Below, in pieces: positions 1 to 7,809 of a stretch of 64,000 nt of DNA. This stretch comes from Bifidobacterium avesanii. GTDB lineage: Bacteria > Actinomycetota > Actinomycetes > Actinomycetales > Bifidobacteriaceae. A model generated the notes under the pieces. It did no database searches. It was not told the origin of the DNA and saw nothing but the letters and a program-made list of their open reading frames with translations. The position numbers were made by a program, and so were the translations under genes. The stretch lies in the NCBI RefSeq assembly GCF_009299475.1, contig NZ_WBSN01000009.1, positions 37,059 through 101,058 of the forward strand. The letters run 5' to 3'. Within the stretch, counting starts at the first letter, position 1. Each line of letters opens with the position of its first letter.

Positions 1-2
1 TC

Positions 3-191
3 CAGGACATCCGCGTGCAGGGCGTCACCATGGGCGGCCGCGAGGACTTCGCCCGCCTGCTGCGCTTCGTGGAGCACAACGACATCCATCCGGCGATCGA
101 CTCGCGCCTCAGCGGGCTTGCGCAGGCGCCGGCCGGATTCGCGAAGCTCGACGCCGGCGACGTGTTCGGCAAGGTGGTCGTCGAGCTGTAG
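3..191 (+). CDS. C-terminal fragment of a medium-chain (zinc-type) alcohol dehydrogenase-like protein
   Basis: Only the last 62 codons are in the window, so the gene is cut by the left edge. The visible tail resembles the end of medium-chain dehydrogenases or quinone reductases: a [19 protein letters not shown] segment, then an acidic linker and a closing [11 protein letters not shown] strand, where these proteins rebuild the GroES-like catalytic fold. No cofactor or zinc ligands are visible, so substrate and metal content cannot be judged. It ends about 120 bases before purE and is unlikely to be co-transcribed with it, because a separate -10-like TAGAGT sits at 261-266. Confidence 0.6.
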   Translation, partial: QDIRVQGVTMGGREDFARLLRFVEHNDIHPAIDSRLSGLAQAPAGFAKLDAGDVFGKVVVEL

Positions 192-312
192 GCCGTGGTT
201 CCGCCGGGGCCGGCCGCCGCGGCCCCCGCCGTGGCCGCCCGCTCCGGCATCCCCGCGTTGTAGAGTGGTAGTTATTCTCATTAAGTTCTCGACTGAGCGG
301 AGGATTGCTGCC

Positions 313-813
313 ATGGCAGAGGAAACCAAGCCCGAAGTCGCCGTGATCATGGGATCGGCGAGCGACTGGGAGACAATGAAGCGCGCGTGCGACGTACTGG
401 ACCAGTTCGGCGTCGCCTACCACAAGCAGGTGATCTCCGCGCACCGCACGCCGGAGCTCATGGGCGAGTTCGCCCACGCCGCGCGCGGCAACGGCTTCAA
501 GGTCATCATCGCCGGCGCGGGCGGCGCGGCCCACCTGCCGGGCATGGTCGCCGCCCAGACCACCCTGCCCGTGATCGGCGTGCCGGTGCGCTCCCACGCG
601 CTGTCCGGCTGGGACTCGCTGCTGTCCATCGTGCAGATGCCCGGCGGCATCCCGGTCGCCACCACGGCCGTGGGCAACTCCGGCGCCACCAACGCCGGCC
701 TGCTCGCCGTGCAGATCCTCTCCATCAACGACGGTCGCCTCGCCAAGGCGCTGCAGGACTACCGCGACGGACTCAAGGAGAAGGTGGCTGAATCCAATGC
801 CCAGCTTGTCTGA
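313..813 (+). CDS. purE: N5-carboxyaminoimidazole ribonucleotide mutase PurE
   Basis: PurE moves the carboxylate of N5-CAIR to C4 of the imidazole, giving CAIR, in cytosolic de novo purine synthesis. The 166-residue product has the usual length. It shows the phosphate-binding GSASDW motif (about residues 14-19, with the conserved Asp at 18) and the SAHRTPE motif with catalytic His44. The start was chosen at the ATG followed by [14 protein letters not shown] because it has a purine-rich ribosome site (cggagga, 297-303). Longer in-frame extensions upstream are low-complexity and lack one. The 3' end overlaps purK by 17 bases, so the two are translationally coupled and work as the two-step PurK/PurE route. 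Confidence 0.97.
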   Translation: MAEETKPEVAVIMGSASDWETMKRACDVLDQFGVAYHKQVISAHRTPELMGEFAHAARGNGFKVIIAGAGGAAHLPGMVAAQTTLPVIGVPVRSHALSGWDSLLSIVQMPGGIPVATTAVGNSGATNAGLLAVQILSINDGRLAKALQDYRDGLKEKVAESNAQLV

Positions 814-1984
814 GGAAACCAACGGCGCCGTCACCATGCTCCAGCCCGGCGCGACCATCGGCATCATCGGCGGCGGCCAGCTCGGCCGCATGATGGCCCT
901 GTCCGCCAAGTACATGGGCTTCCGCATCGGCGTGCTCGACCCGACCCCCGACTGCCCGACCGCGCAGGTGGCCGATTTCCAGGTCGTCGGCGAATACGAC
1001 GACAAGACCGCCATCCACGACCTCGCCGAGAAGGCCGACGTGCTCACCTACGAGTTCGAGAACGTGGACGCCGAGGCCATCGACGAGGTGCGCCACCTCG
1101 TGGCCGCCCCGCAGGGCACCGACCTGCTCAGGGTCACGCAGGACCGCGTCAACGAGAAGACGTTCATCAACGAGCACGGCACCGAAACCGCGCCGTGGCG
1201 CGCCGTCAACAACTTCGACGAGCTGGACGCCGCCATCGACGAGCTGCACTACCCGTGCGTGCTCAAGACCCGCTCCGGCGGCTACGACGGCCACGGCCAG
1301 CACGTGCTCAGGAATGACGCCGACCTCGAGAAGATCCGCGCGCGCGGCGACCGCGGCGGCGGCTTCCCGCCCTCCATCCTCGAGGGCTTCGTCGACTTCG
1401 CGTTCGAGGCGTCCATCCTCGTCTCCGGCAACGGCAGGGACTTCGTGACCTTCCCGATCGTGCGCAACGACCACCGCAACAACATCCTGCACATGACGAT
1501 CGCCCCCGCCGAGGTGAGTCCCGAGATCGAGCGCGAGGCCCACGAGCTGGCCCTGCGCCTGGCCCGCGGCTTCGAGCTGGCCGGCACGCTCGCCATCGAG
1601 CTGTTCGTCACCAAGGACAACCGCGTGATCGTCAACGAGCTCGCCCCGCGCCCGCACAACTCCGGGCACTACACCATCGAGGCGTGCTCCATCGACCAGT
1701 TCGACGCGCACATCCGCGGCATCGCCGGATGGCCGCTGCCCCAGCCGAAGCTGCTGAGCCCGGCCGTCATGGTCAATGTGCTCGGCCAGCACGTGATGCC
1801 CACGCGCGCGCAGATCGCCACGCACCCCGAATGGAACGTGCACGACTACGGCAAGGCGCAGGTGCGCCACGACCGCAAGATGGGCCACATCACCGTGCTC
1901 ACGGACGACACGGCCGCCACCGTGGAGGCGCTCGAGGCCACCGGATGCTGGGACGACCTGAAGAAGTACAAAAAGCAGGACTGA
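797..1984 (+). CDS. purK: N5-carboxyaminoimidazole ribonucleotide synthase PurK
   Basis: PurK uses ATP and bicarbonate to carboxylate AIR to N5-CAIR, the substrate of PurE. The 395-residue protein is an ATP-grasp enzyme: a Rossmann-like start with IGGGQLGRM (about residues 22-30), a central ATP-grasp domain with the [12 protein letters not shown] loop, and the [13 protein letters not shown] metal/ATP region. The start given overlaps purE. The ATG at 836 ([13 protein letters not shown]) is an alternative nearer the usual family start and would give 382 residues. The gene is followed after 10 bases by a Fur-family regulator, which may ride on the same transcript. Confidence 0.96.
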   Translation: MPSLSEETNGAVTMLQPGATIGIIGGGQLGRMMALSAKYMGFRIGVLDPTPDCPTAQVADFQVVGEYDDKTAIHDLAEKADVLTYEFENVDAEAIDEVRHLVAAPQGTDLLRVTQDRVNEKTFINEHGTETAPWRAVNNFDELDAAIDELHYPCVLKTRSGGYDGHGQHVLRNDADLEKIRARGDRGGGFPPSILEGFVDFAFEASILVSGNGRDFVTFPIVRNDHRNNILHMTIAPAEVSPEIEREAHELALRLARGFELAGTLAIELFVTKDNRVIVNELAPRPHNSGHYTIEACSIDQFDAHIRGIAGWPLPQPKLLSPAVMVNVLGQHVMPTRAQIATHPEWNVHDYGKAQVRHDRKMGHITVLTDDTAATVEALEATGCWDDLKKYKKQD

Positions 1985-1994
1985 AGGCCCCGGC

Positions 1995-2396
1995 ATGGCG
2001 ATTGAACGCATAGCAAGGCAGACCAAGCAGAAGGAGAGCATCCGCGAGGCGCTCAAGCACTGCGAGGAGTTCATCTCCGCGCAGGACCTGCACCGCAAGC
2101 TCGAGGACGACGGCCTGCACATCGGGCTCGCGACCGTGTACCGGCAGCTCAACGCGCTCGCCGACGCCGGTTCGGCCGACACGATCCGCTTGGGCGGTCA
2201 GCAGATGTTCCGCCTGTGCGGCGACGACGAGCACCACCACCATCTGGTGTGCACGAACTGCGGGCGCACGGTGGAGATCGAGCCGCCGAGCGAGGCGTGG
2301 GTGCGCAAGACGGCCGCCAAGTACGGCTTCACCGTCTCCAGCCACACGGTGGAGGTGTTCGGCCTGTGCCCGGACTGCCAGAGGGCGCTGGGCTGA
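1995..2396 (+). CDS. Fur-family metal-responsive transcriptional repressor
   Basis: This 133-residue protein has the Fur architecture: an N-terminal winged helix (ATVYRQLNALADAG is the recognition-helix signature) and a C-terminal dimerisation/metal domain with a DEHHHHLVC segment. Two CXXC pairs (CTNC and CPDC) would hold a structural zinc. It could be Fur, Zur or PerR in function; the sequence does not settle which. It lies 10 bases after purK and is followed by a strong terminator. About 630 bases downstream is a metal-binding lipoprotein gene preceded by a Fur-type inverted repeat, so that gene is a likely target. Confidence 0.88.
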   Translation: MAIERIARQTKQKESIREALKHCEEFISAQDLHRKLEDDGLHIGLATVYRQLNALADAGSADTIRLGGQQMFRLCGDDEHHHHLVCTNCGRTVEIEPPSEAWVRKTAAKYGFTVSSHTVEVFGLCPDCQRALG

Positions 2397-2515
2397 CCGG
2401 CTGGCGGAACCGCTCGTCTGACCGGCTGGCGGTTTGGCCGGTCGGGTTGAATCAGCCGATTGACCGGCCGCCCGTCCGGCCTGCCCGTCCCGTTGGTTTT
2501 GCTGTCTGATTGACG

Positions 2516-2557
2516 AACCGCCCGGTTCGCGAGGAATTCGCGGGCCGGGCGGTTTTT
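2516..2557 (+). terminator. Intrinsic terminator after the purE-purK-fur unit
   Basis: Arms AACCGCCCGG (2516-2525) and CCGGGCGGTT (2545-2554) are perfectly complementary. An inner CGCG/CGCG pairing extends the stem, and a T run follows at 2553-2557. Confidence 0.85.
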
Positions 2558-2923
2558 GTTGCGTTGCGTGGCTCGGACGGTCGTTTTGCTTCGCCGGCTG
2601 CTTGGGAGGGCGGGCAAATTTCCCGGGGAATTTGGCGTCGGATTGGCGGAGCGATGCCTTTCCTCGGCGGAATCCGTCCGATCCTTTGCCGGGAACCCCG
2701 TGGTCCGGGGGCAGGCAACAAATCACGGTGATTATGCTCCCGATGGCCGCCGCTCCAAGGCGCGTCCGAACAATGGCGCCAAAGATTCGCCGACGGACTG
2801 CCGGACGGGCGATGCTCCGGCAACGGAATCGCGCATTTCGCCCGAAACGGCCCGATCTCCCGGAAAGCGAGCCTTTCTGTTGTCATCCTCCATCGTCATG
2901 AGCCGTCACCCTCGACACGCTAA
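2558..2923. other. Intergenic stretch without a supported gene
   Basis: Together with 2397-2515 this forms a gap of about 630 bases between the Fur-family gene and the lipoprotein gene. Several open frames cross it, but their products are Arg/Pro-rich with no domain, ribosome site or codon pattern like the neighbours. Besides the terminator at its left and the Fur-like box at its right I see only scattered short GC-rich inverted repeats. It may be the remnant of a lost gene. Confidence 0.5.
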
Positions 2924-2938
2924 TGATAATTAATTTCA
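2924..2938 (+). promoter_or_regulatory. Fur-like operator upstream of the metal-binding lipoprotein
   Basis: The 15-mer TGATAATTAATTTCA matches the classical 7-1-7 Fur consensus (TGATAAT-N-ATTATCA) at 12 of the 14 arm positions. A probable extended -10, TGCTATGGT, lies at 2945-2953, which places the box over the -35 region, as expected for repression by a metal-loaded Fur-family protein. Confidence 0.6.
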
Positions 2939-3024
2939 ATATCGTGCTATGGTAAACCAAGTCAGCGCGGTGGTTGGTGCTCGCGCCCGTCCGCCCGCAA
3001 GCGATATGGAGAAAGGAATCATTC

Positions 3025-3942
3025 ATGTTCAACGTCAAGCGCGTCATCGCGGTGGCCGTCGCCGCGGGAACTCTGTTCGCCCTCGCCGCGTGCGGGAGCG
3101 CCAACGCGGCCGGCTCGTCCGATGCGCAGGCAGGCGGGGCCGGCGCCACCAAGCCGATCGAAGTCGTCGCCAGCATCAACCAGTGGGGCTCCGTGGCCAA
3201 GGAGCTGGGCGGCGATCTGGTCGACGTCACCTCGATCATGAGCAACACCAACGTCGAAGCGCACGACTACGAGCCCACCAGCCAGGACGTCGCCAAATTC
3301 CACGGCGCCGACGTGGCCGTGGTGAACGGCGCCGACTACGATTCATGGGCGTCCAAGGCCGCCGGGTCCACCAGGGCCGCGCTCGTGGACGTGGCTGAAT
3401 CCGCCGGCGTGGGGGAGGGCGGCAACCCGCACGTGTGGTTCTCCGCCAAGGCGCGCGAGGCCGCGGCGGACGCGATCACCAAGGCGTACGTCGCCGCGCG
3501 CCCGGCCGATCAGGCCAAGTTCGAGGAACTCAACAAGGCGTGGAAGGACCGCGAGGCCGCACTGGAGTCCAAGATCAGGGACGCATCCGCCAAGCTCGCC
3601 GGCAAGCCGTACGCCGCCACCGAATCCGTGGCGTGGTACCTCGCCGACGACCTCGGCATGACGGACGCCACGCCGTCCGGCTACGCGCAGGCCTCCGCCA
3701 ACGAGAGCGAGCCGAGCCCCGCGGACCTCAAGCAGTACACGGACGCGCTCGCCGGCGGGTCGATCGGACTGCTCGTGTTCAACACGCAGGAGGCCGACGC
3801 CACGACCGACCAGATCACCGGCGCCGCCAAGGCCGCGAACGTGCCGATCGTGGAGGTCACCGAGCAGATGCCCGCCGAATACGCCAGCCTCACCGACTGG
3901 ATGTCCGCGCTGGTCGACCGATTCGCTGAGGCGGCGCGCTGA
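3025..3942 (+). CDS. Metal ABC transporter substrate-binding lipoprotein (cluster A-1, ZnuA/MntA-like)
   Basis: The 305-residue protein begins with a lipoprotein signal: MFNVKRVIAVAVAAG core and an LAAC lipobox with Cys23. It would be anchored outside the membrane and capture a divalent metal. Metal ligands typical of the family are visible: His80 in VEAHDYEPT, His136 in GNPHVWF and Glu200 in ATESVAWYL. A glutamate at the third position is commoner in Mn/Fe-type than Zn-type members, and the His-rich loop of ZnuA is absent. The start has a good ribosome site (ggagaaagg). No permease or ATPase follows, so partners must be encoded elsewhere. Confidence 0.85.
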   Translation: MFNVKRVIAVAVAAGTLFALAACGSANAAGSSDAQAGGAGATKPIEVVASINQWGSVAKELGGDLVDVTSIMSNTNVEAHDYEPTSQDVAKFHGADVAVVNGADYDSWASKAAGSTRAALVDVAESAGVGEGGNPHVWFSAKAREAAADAITKAYVAARPADQAKFEELNKAWKDREAALESKIRDASAKLAGKPYAATESVAWYLADDLGMTDATPSGYAQASANESEPSPADLKQYTDALAGGSIGLLVFNTQEADATTDQITGAAKAANVPIVEVTEQMPAEYASLTDWMSALVDRFAEAAR

Positions 3943-4196
3943 TCGAGGGAACCGCCGCCCGGGCGTTTTCCGACGGGCGTCACTATTCCGCCATTATGCC
4001 GAGCGAAGCCGCGTCCGCAGCCGGAGGATCATTCGGCTGCGCCCCGTCGGCCCTCGCTCGGGATGGCGGGGCGCGGAAGGCCGGGGAAAGGAGCGGCGAA
4101 AAGGATGGAATGGCGGGAGGCACGAAGCCGATCGCGAATGACGGATGCTGCTGAGTGCTCAATATGTGATCGTTTAAGATACGCTTCTGATCGAAG
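3943..4196. other. Intergenic region before the orphan helix-turn-helix gene
   Basis: The gap between the lipoprotein and the next gene is 328 bases. The first part has a weak GC hairpin just after the lipoprotein stop but no clear T run, then no recognised element. The last 75 bases hold the promoter and palindrome listed separately. Confidence 0.5.
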
Positions 4197-4225
4197 TTGG
4201 TAAAGAATCGCGGGGGGGGTACACT
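4197..4225 (+). promoter_or_regulatory. Promoter with a G8 homopolymer in its spacer
   Basis: A -35-like TTGGTA (4197-4202) and a -10-like TACACT (4220-4225) are separated by exactly 17 bases. The last eight bases of the spacer (4212-4219) are an uninterrupted G run directly against the -10. Gain or loss of a G by slippage would change the spacer length and so promoter strength. Confidence 0.55.
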
Positions 4226-4227
4226 CT

Positions 4228-4245
4228 AACTGCGTTAACGCAGTT
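4228..4245. promoter_or_regulatory. Perfect 18-bp palindromic operator at the predicted start site
   Basis: AACTGCGTTAACGCAGTT is identical to its reverse complement and starts two bases after the -10 element, so it covers the expected transcription start. This is a typical position for a repressor. The symmetric core with a central GTTAAC resembles LacI/GalR-type sites, but no such regulator lies in the window. Confidence 0.6.
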
Positions 4246-4270
4246 CATCGATTACATACGGAGACCAACC

Positions 4271-4762
4271 ATGTCACAGCAGCGTGAATTCACTCCCGAG
4301 GAGATCGCGTATCTCGAGGGGCTGGCCGCCGTGGAGTCCGCGACGCCGACGCGCATCAATTACGAGAAATGGTTCGCGCGCGATTGCCTCAGGCGCAACA
4401 TGCGCGGCGAGGGGCCGACGAAGCTGTTCATCGAGGCGGGTCTGCCGCCGGCGCTGATCGGCCGCAAGCGCATCGAACGCTGCTTCGCCCGGTGGCGGAG
4501 CAACGCCGACCGCGTCCTCGCGTGGAAGGACGAGCAGGCCGCGGCGAAGGAACTCGCCAAGGCCGCCGCATGGGAGCCGCTGCAGGATCCGGACGAGGTG
4601 ATGACGCTCATGAAGGCCCGCCGCGACGAAAGCGCGGATCCGCGCGACCTGCTCATCATCCGGCAGGTGCAGCAGATCGGCCAGCTTGAGCACGAGGTGG
4701 AGGAGCTCAAGGCGGAGCTGAAGCGCGCGCTGGCCAATGGCGAGCACGTGCCCTGCGCCTGA
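4271..4762 (+). CDS. Orphan helix-turn-helix protein resembling an IS3-type OrfA, function unknown
   Basis: This 163-residue protein starts with FTPEEIAYLEGLAAVESATPTRINYEKWF, then a helix-turn-helix-like stretch (LRRNMRGEGPTKLFIEAGLP, about residues 37-56) and a KRIERCFARW segment. It ends in a coiled coil (about 128-156, with heptads of Leu/Glu/Lys). That order recalls the OrfA subunits of IS3-group elements and related stand-alone proteins. No OrfB, inverted repeats or target duplication are seen, so it looks like a lone or domesticated DNA-binding protein; this assignment is from memory of the family. It has a ggagacc ribosome site and an unusual promoter/operator (4197-4245) that it might itself regulate. 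Confidence 0.55.
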   Translation: MSQQREFTPEEIAYLEGLAAVESATPTRINYEKWFARDCLRRNMRGEGPTKLFIEAGLPPALIGRKRIERCFARWRSNADRVLAWKDEQAAAKELAKAAAWEPLQDPDEVMTLMKARRDESADPRDLLIIRQVQQIGQLEHEVEELKAELKRALANGEHVPCA

Positions 4763-4864
4763 TCCGGGCTGGCTCGGCCCGGTCCGTTTCTGATCGGACG
4801 GACGCGCGCCGATCGTCGTGCGGAACGGTGGCCCGCCGCCCCGCGGGCCACTACACTGTGAGCT

Positions 4865-7666
4865 ATGAAACGTTCCGATTGGAATCAGGGGTGGGAATTT
4901 CGCACGATCGGCACGGCCACATCGACGTGGCGGCCGGTCATACTGCCGCATGACGCCATGGTGCACGAGCGCCGCGATCCGCGCACGCCGAACGCCTACA
5001 ACACCGGATACTATCCGGGCGGCAACTACGAATACCGGCGGCGGTTCACCGTGGCCGAAGGCGACGCCGAACGCGGCATGCTGCTGGAATGCGAGGGCGC
5101 GTACCCGGGCGCGTTGGTGACGGTCAACGGGAGGCCCGCCGCCGAACAGCATTACGGCTACGGCAATTTCTTCGTGGACCTCGCGCCGCTGGTGCACGCG
5201 GGGGAGAACGAGATCACCATCGCGGTGGACAACACGCGTCTGCCGAACAGCCGATGGTATTCCGGGGCGGGCCTGTACCGGCCGGTGTGGCTGTGGCGCG
5301 GCGCAGGGAACGCTGTGGCGGGCAATGGAACATGCATGATCCGACCGGACGACGTGCGCGTGAGGACCATCGCGGTCGAACGAGACGGGGACGGGAACGT
5401 CTCGGCGTCGATCGGCATCCGGGCGTCGGTGCTCGGGCGGGGAACGGGCGGCGACGCGGCCACGGAACCGAACCTCGGCGGACTGAGACTGCGGGCCACG
5501 ATCATTCCGCATGATCCGTCCGCCTCAAGTCACCGTGCCCACCGCGGCCGCCACGCCACCGTATCCGTCGCATCGGCATCCGCCCCCGCGCCGACGCCCA
5601 TCGAGGCCGAGGGACCGGCCGGCCGCGAACTGCGCGTCACCGTGCCGTCCGCGCGGCTCTGGTCGCCGGACGAACCGAACCTGTACCTGTGCCGGCTGAC
5701 CCTGCTGGACCCGGCGATCGGCGCCGCGTTGGACGAGCACGTGGAGCGCATCGGCATCCGCACCCTCACGTGCGACGCCCGGCGCGGGCTGCGGATCAAC
5801 GGCGTGCGCGTGCCGCTCAACGGCGGCTGCGTGCACCACGACAACGGCATCCTCGGCGCGGCCACATGGGATCAGGCGGAATTCCGCCGCGCGCGCATCC
5901 TCAAGGCCGCCGGATTCAACGCGATCCGGTCGGCCCACAACCCGCTGTCCAAGGCGTTTCTGGACGCGTGCGACGAGGTGGGCCTGCTCGTGATGGACGA
6001 GGCATTCGACATGTGGTGGATGCACAAGACCAGCCACGACTTCGCAGGGCGTTTCCGCGACGACTGGGACCGCGAGCTCTCCGCGATGGTGCGCAAGGAC
6101 CGCAACCACCCATGCGTGGTCCTCTATTCGATCGGCAACGAGATCGCGGACACCAAGTCGCCGCGCGCCGCCGTGATGGCCCGCCGCATGGTCCGGCGCA
6201 TCCGGGAATTGGACGGCACGCGGCCCGTCATCGACTGCGTGAACACCATCTCCCTCATGCTCGCCGCTCGCACCAACGCCGGACCGGACGAAGCCGACCC
6301 GCGCGTGGAGGGCGAGCCGGGACTCAACACCACGTTGGAGCACGCCTCCGGCCCGGCGCTGCTCACGCTCATCGACCGGCTCATGCCCCTCGCCCTGCGC
6401 ACCGGGATCATGGGACGGCAGACGCGCGGCGTGTTCCGCGAGGTGGACGTGGCCGGGCTCAACTACTGCAAGCAGGGGCCGGCGTACTTCCATCGGCGGG
6501 ATCCGCACCGCGTGTTCTGCGCGAGCGAAACCTACCCGCAGGACATCGCGTACAACTGGCCCGCCATCAAGCGCCTGCCATACCATATCGGCGACTTCGT
6601 ATGGACCGGCTGGGACTACATAGGCGAGGCGTCCGTGAGCGCATGGGCGTACGCGGGCGCGCGCGACGAACGCGGGTGGGCCGCGCAGTTCGGTGACCGG
6701 CTGGGGCTTTCCGGCATCCGCACCGCGCCCTACCGCCGCTACCCGGCCCTGCTCGGCGCCAGCGGGCTGATCGACATCACCGGACACCCGACCGCGCAGG
6801 CCTACTACCGTATGGTCGTCACCGGGGCGCTGCGGCGTCCGGTCATCACCGTCCGGCCCATGACGCTGCTGCACGGGCGGCACCCGTCGCGCCGCACGCT
6901 GCCGTCGCGGCTGCTGGACGGCACGCTCAACCTGCTGCGTCTGAGCGGCTACGACCGGCGTCACGGCCTGAACAAGACCATGCGGTTCATCGAGCGCGGG
7001 CACGACGGCGTGCGCAGCTGGTCGTGGCCCGGGTTCGAGGAGCGGACCGCCGTGGTGCAGGTGTTCTCGGGCGGCAAGTCGGTGCGGTTGCTGCTCAACG
7101 GCCGCGTGGTGGGGGAGCAGCCCGTGTGGCGGTGCTGCGCGGAGTTCCTGCTGCCGTACGAGCCGGGCGAGCTCACCGCCGTGGCGCTGGACGCGGACGG
7201 TCGGGAGATCGCGCGCGATGCGATCCGCTCCGCAGGGCCGGACGCGCGGCTCGCGGTCACGGGCGCGGAATGGCTGGAATCGCCGTACGCGGAGGGCCCG
7301 GCGGCCGGCGGCGACGCGGGCATGGGACGCCACCGCGGCGGGGCGATCGTGTACGTGGACCTTGCGCTGACCGACGGCGGGGGCGAGGTGCGGGTGGCCG
7401 ACGACCGGCGCCTTACGGTGACGCTCACCGACCGGGCGCGGCGGGCCGGCGTGGAGCTGCTCGGTGCGGCCAGCGCGAACCCGATCACGGTGGACGAGCT
7501 CGCCTCCGCCGACGGCGTGGCGGCCTCGTGCACCACGTACTTCGGACGCGCGCAGGCGGTGCTGCGTGTGCCGGACGCAATGCCCGGGACGATGTCGGGC
7601 GCGCTGATCACGGTCACGGCCGAGGGGTTGCCGTCGGTCTCATGGCCTCATTCCGATCCTCAGTGA
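4865..7666 (+). CDS. Glycoside hydrolase family 2 protein, probable beta-galactosidase
   Basis: The 933-residue protein has the GH2 order: N-terminal sugar-binding domain (NYEYRRRFTV, then NSRWYSGAGLYRPVWLW), an immunoglobulin-like domain, a TIM barrel and C-terminal beta domains. The acid/base Glu426 lies in VLYSIGNE and the nucleophile Glu555 in CASETYP. There is no signal peptide, so it is cytosolic and would cleave imported oligosaccharides. Beta-galactosidase is the likeliest activity, but beta-glucuronidase or related GH2 specificities cannot be excluded. TACACT (4852-4857) sits seven bases before the ATG with no ribosome site, so the transcript is probably leaderless. It converges on an ABC exporter across a long palindrome. 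Confidence 0.85.
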   Translation: MKRSDWNQGWEFRTIGTATSTWRPVILPHDAMVHERRDPRTPNAYNTGYYPGGNYEYRRRFTVAEGDAERGMLLECEGAYPGALVTVNGRPAAEQHYGYGNFFVDLAPLVHAGENEITIAVDNTRLPNSRWYSGAGLYRPVWLWRGAGNAVAGNGTCMIRPDDVRVRTIAVERDGDGNVSASIGIRASVLGRGTGGDAATEPNLGGLRLRATIIPHDPSASSHRAHRGRHATVSVASASAPAPTPIEAEGPAGRELRVTVPSARLWSPDEPNLYLCRLTLLDPAIGAALDEHVERIGIRTLTCDARRGLRINGVRVPLNGGCVHHDNGILGAATWDQAEFRRARILKAAGFNAIRSAHNPLSKAFLDACDEVGLLVMDEAFDMWWMHKTSHDFAGRFRDDWDRELSAMVRKDRNHPCVVLYSIGNEIADTKSPRAAVMARRMVRRIRELDGTRPVIDCVNTISLMLAARTNAGPDEADPRVEGEPGLNTTLEHASGPALLTLIDRLMPLALRTGIMGRQTRGVFREVDVAGLNYCKQGPAYFHRRDPHRVFCASETYPQDIAYNWPAIKRLPYHIGDFVWTGWDYIGEASVSAWAYAGARDERGWAAQFGDRLGLSGIRTAPYRRYPALLGASGLIDITGHPTAQAYYRMVVTGALRRPVITVRPMTLLHGRHPSRRTLPSRLLDGTLNLLRLSGYDRRHGLNKTMRFIERGHDGVRSWSWPGFEERTAVVQVFSGGKSVRLLLNGRVVGEQPVWRCCAEFLLPYEPGELTAVALDADGREIARDAIRSAGPDARLAVTGAEWLESPYAEGPAAGGDAGMGRHRGGAIVYVDLALTDGGGEVRVADDRRLTVTLTDRARRAGVELLGAASANPITVDELASADGVAASCTTYFGRAQAVLRVPDAMPGTMSGALITVTAEGLPSVSWPHSDPQ

Positions 7667-7719
7667 GCACACATCCCGCGCCGGCCGGACGCTTATGGGA
7701 ATGCGGGGACGTATATGGC

Positions 7720-7781
7720 AAAGGCGGCGGACGGTGTTTGCACATTGACCGGTCAATGTGCAAACACCGTCCGCCGCCTTT
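7720..7781. terminator. Perfect 62-bp palindrome, bidirectional terminator
   Basis: Bases 7720-7750 and 7751-7781 are exact reverse complements (31-base arms, no spacer), beginning AAAGGCGGCGGACGG and ending in CCTTT. It lies between convergent genes, the GH2 enzyme and the ABC exporter. A/T ends on both flanks suit termination in both directions. Confidence 0.9.
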
Positions 7782-7809
7782 TGGGGCTATAGGATCCCGG
7801 ACCGGCGCC

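Noticed and set aside
773..2182. Long minus-strand frame opposite purK and the Fur-family gene
   Set aside because: It is an antisense shadow of conserved genes, with Val/Gly/His-rich composition and no family features.
2558..2933. Several overlapping open frames of 70-125 codons in the gap before the metal-binding lipoprotein
   Set aside because: Products are Arg/Pro-rich with no domain, lack ribosome sites, and exist in competing frames as expected from high GC content.
4271..4762. A complete insertion sequence
   Set aside because: Only an OrfA-like protein is present; no OrfB, terminal inverted repeats or target duplication are visible.
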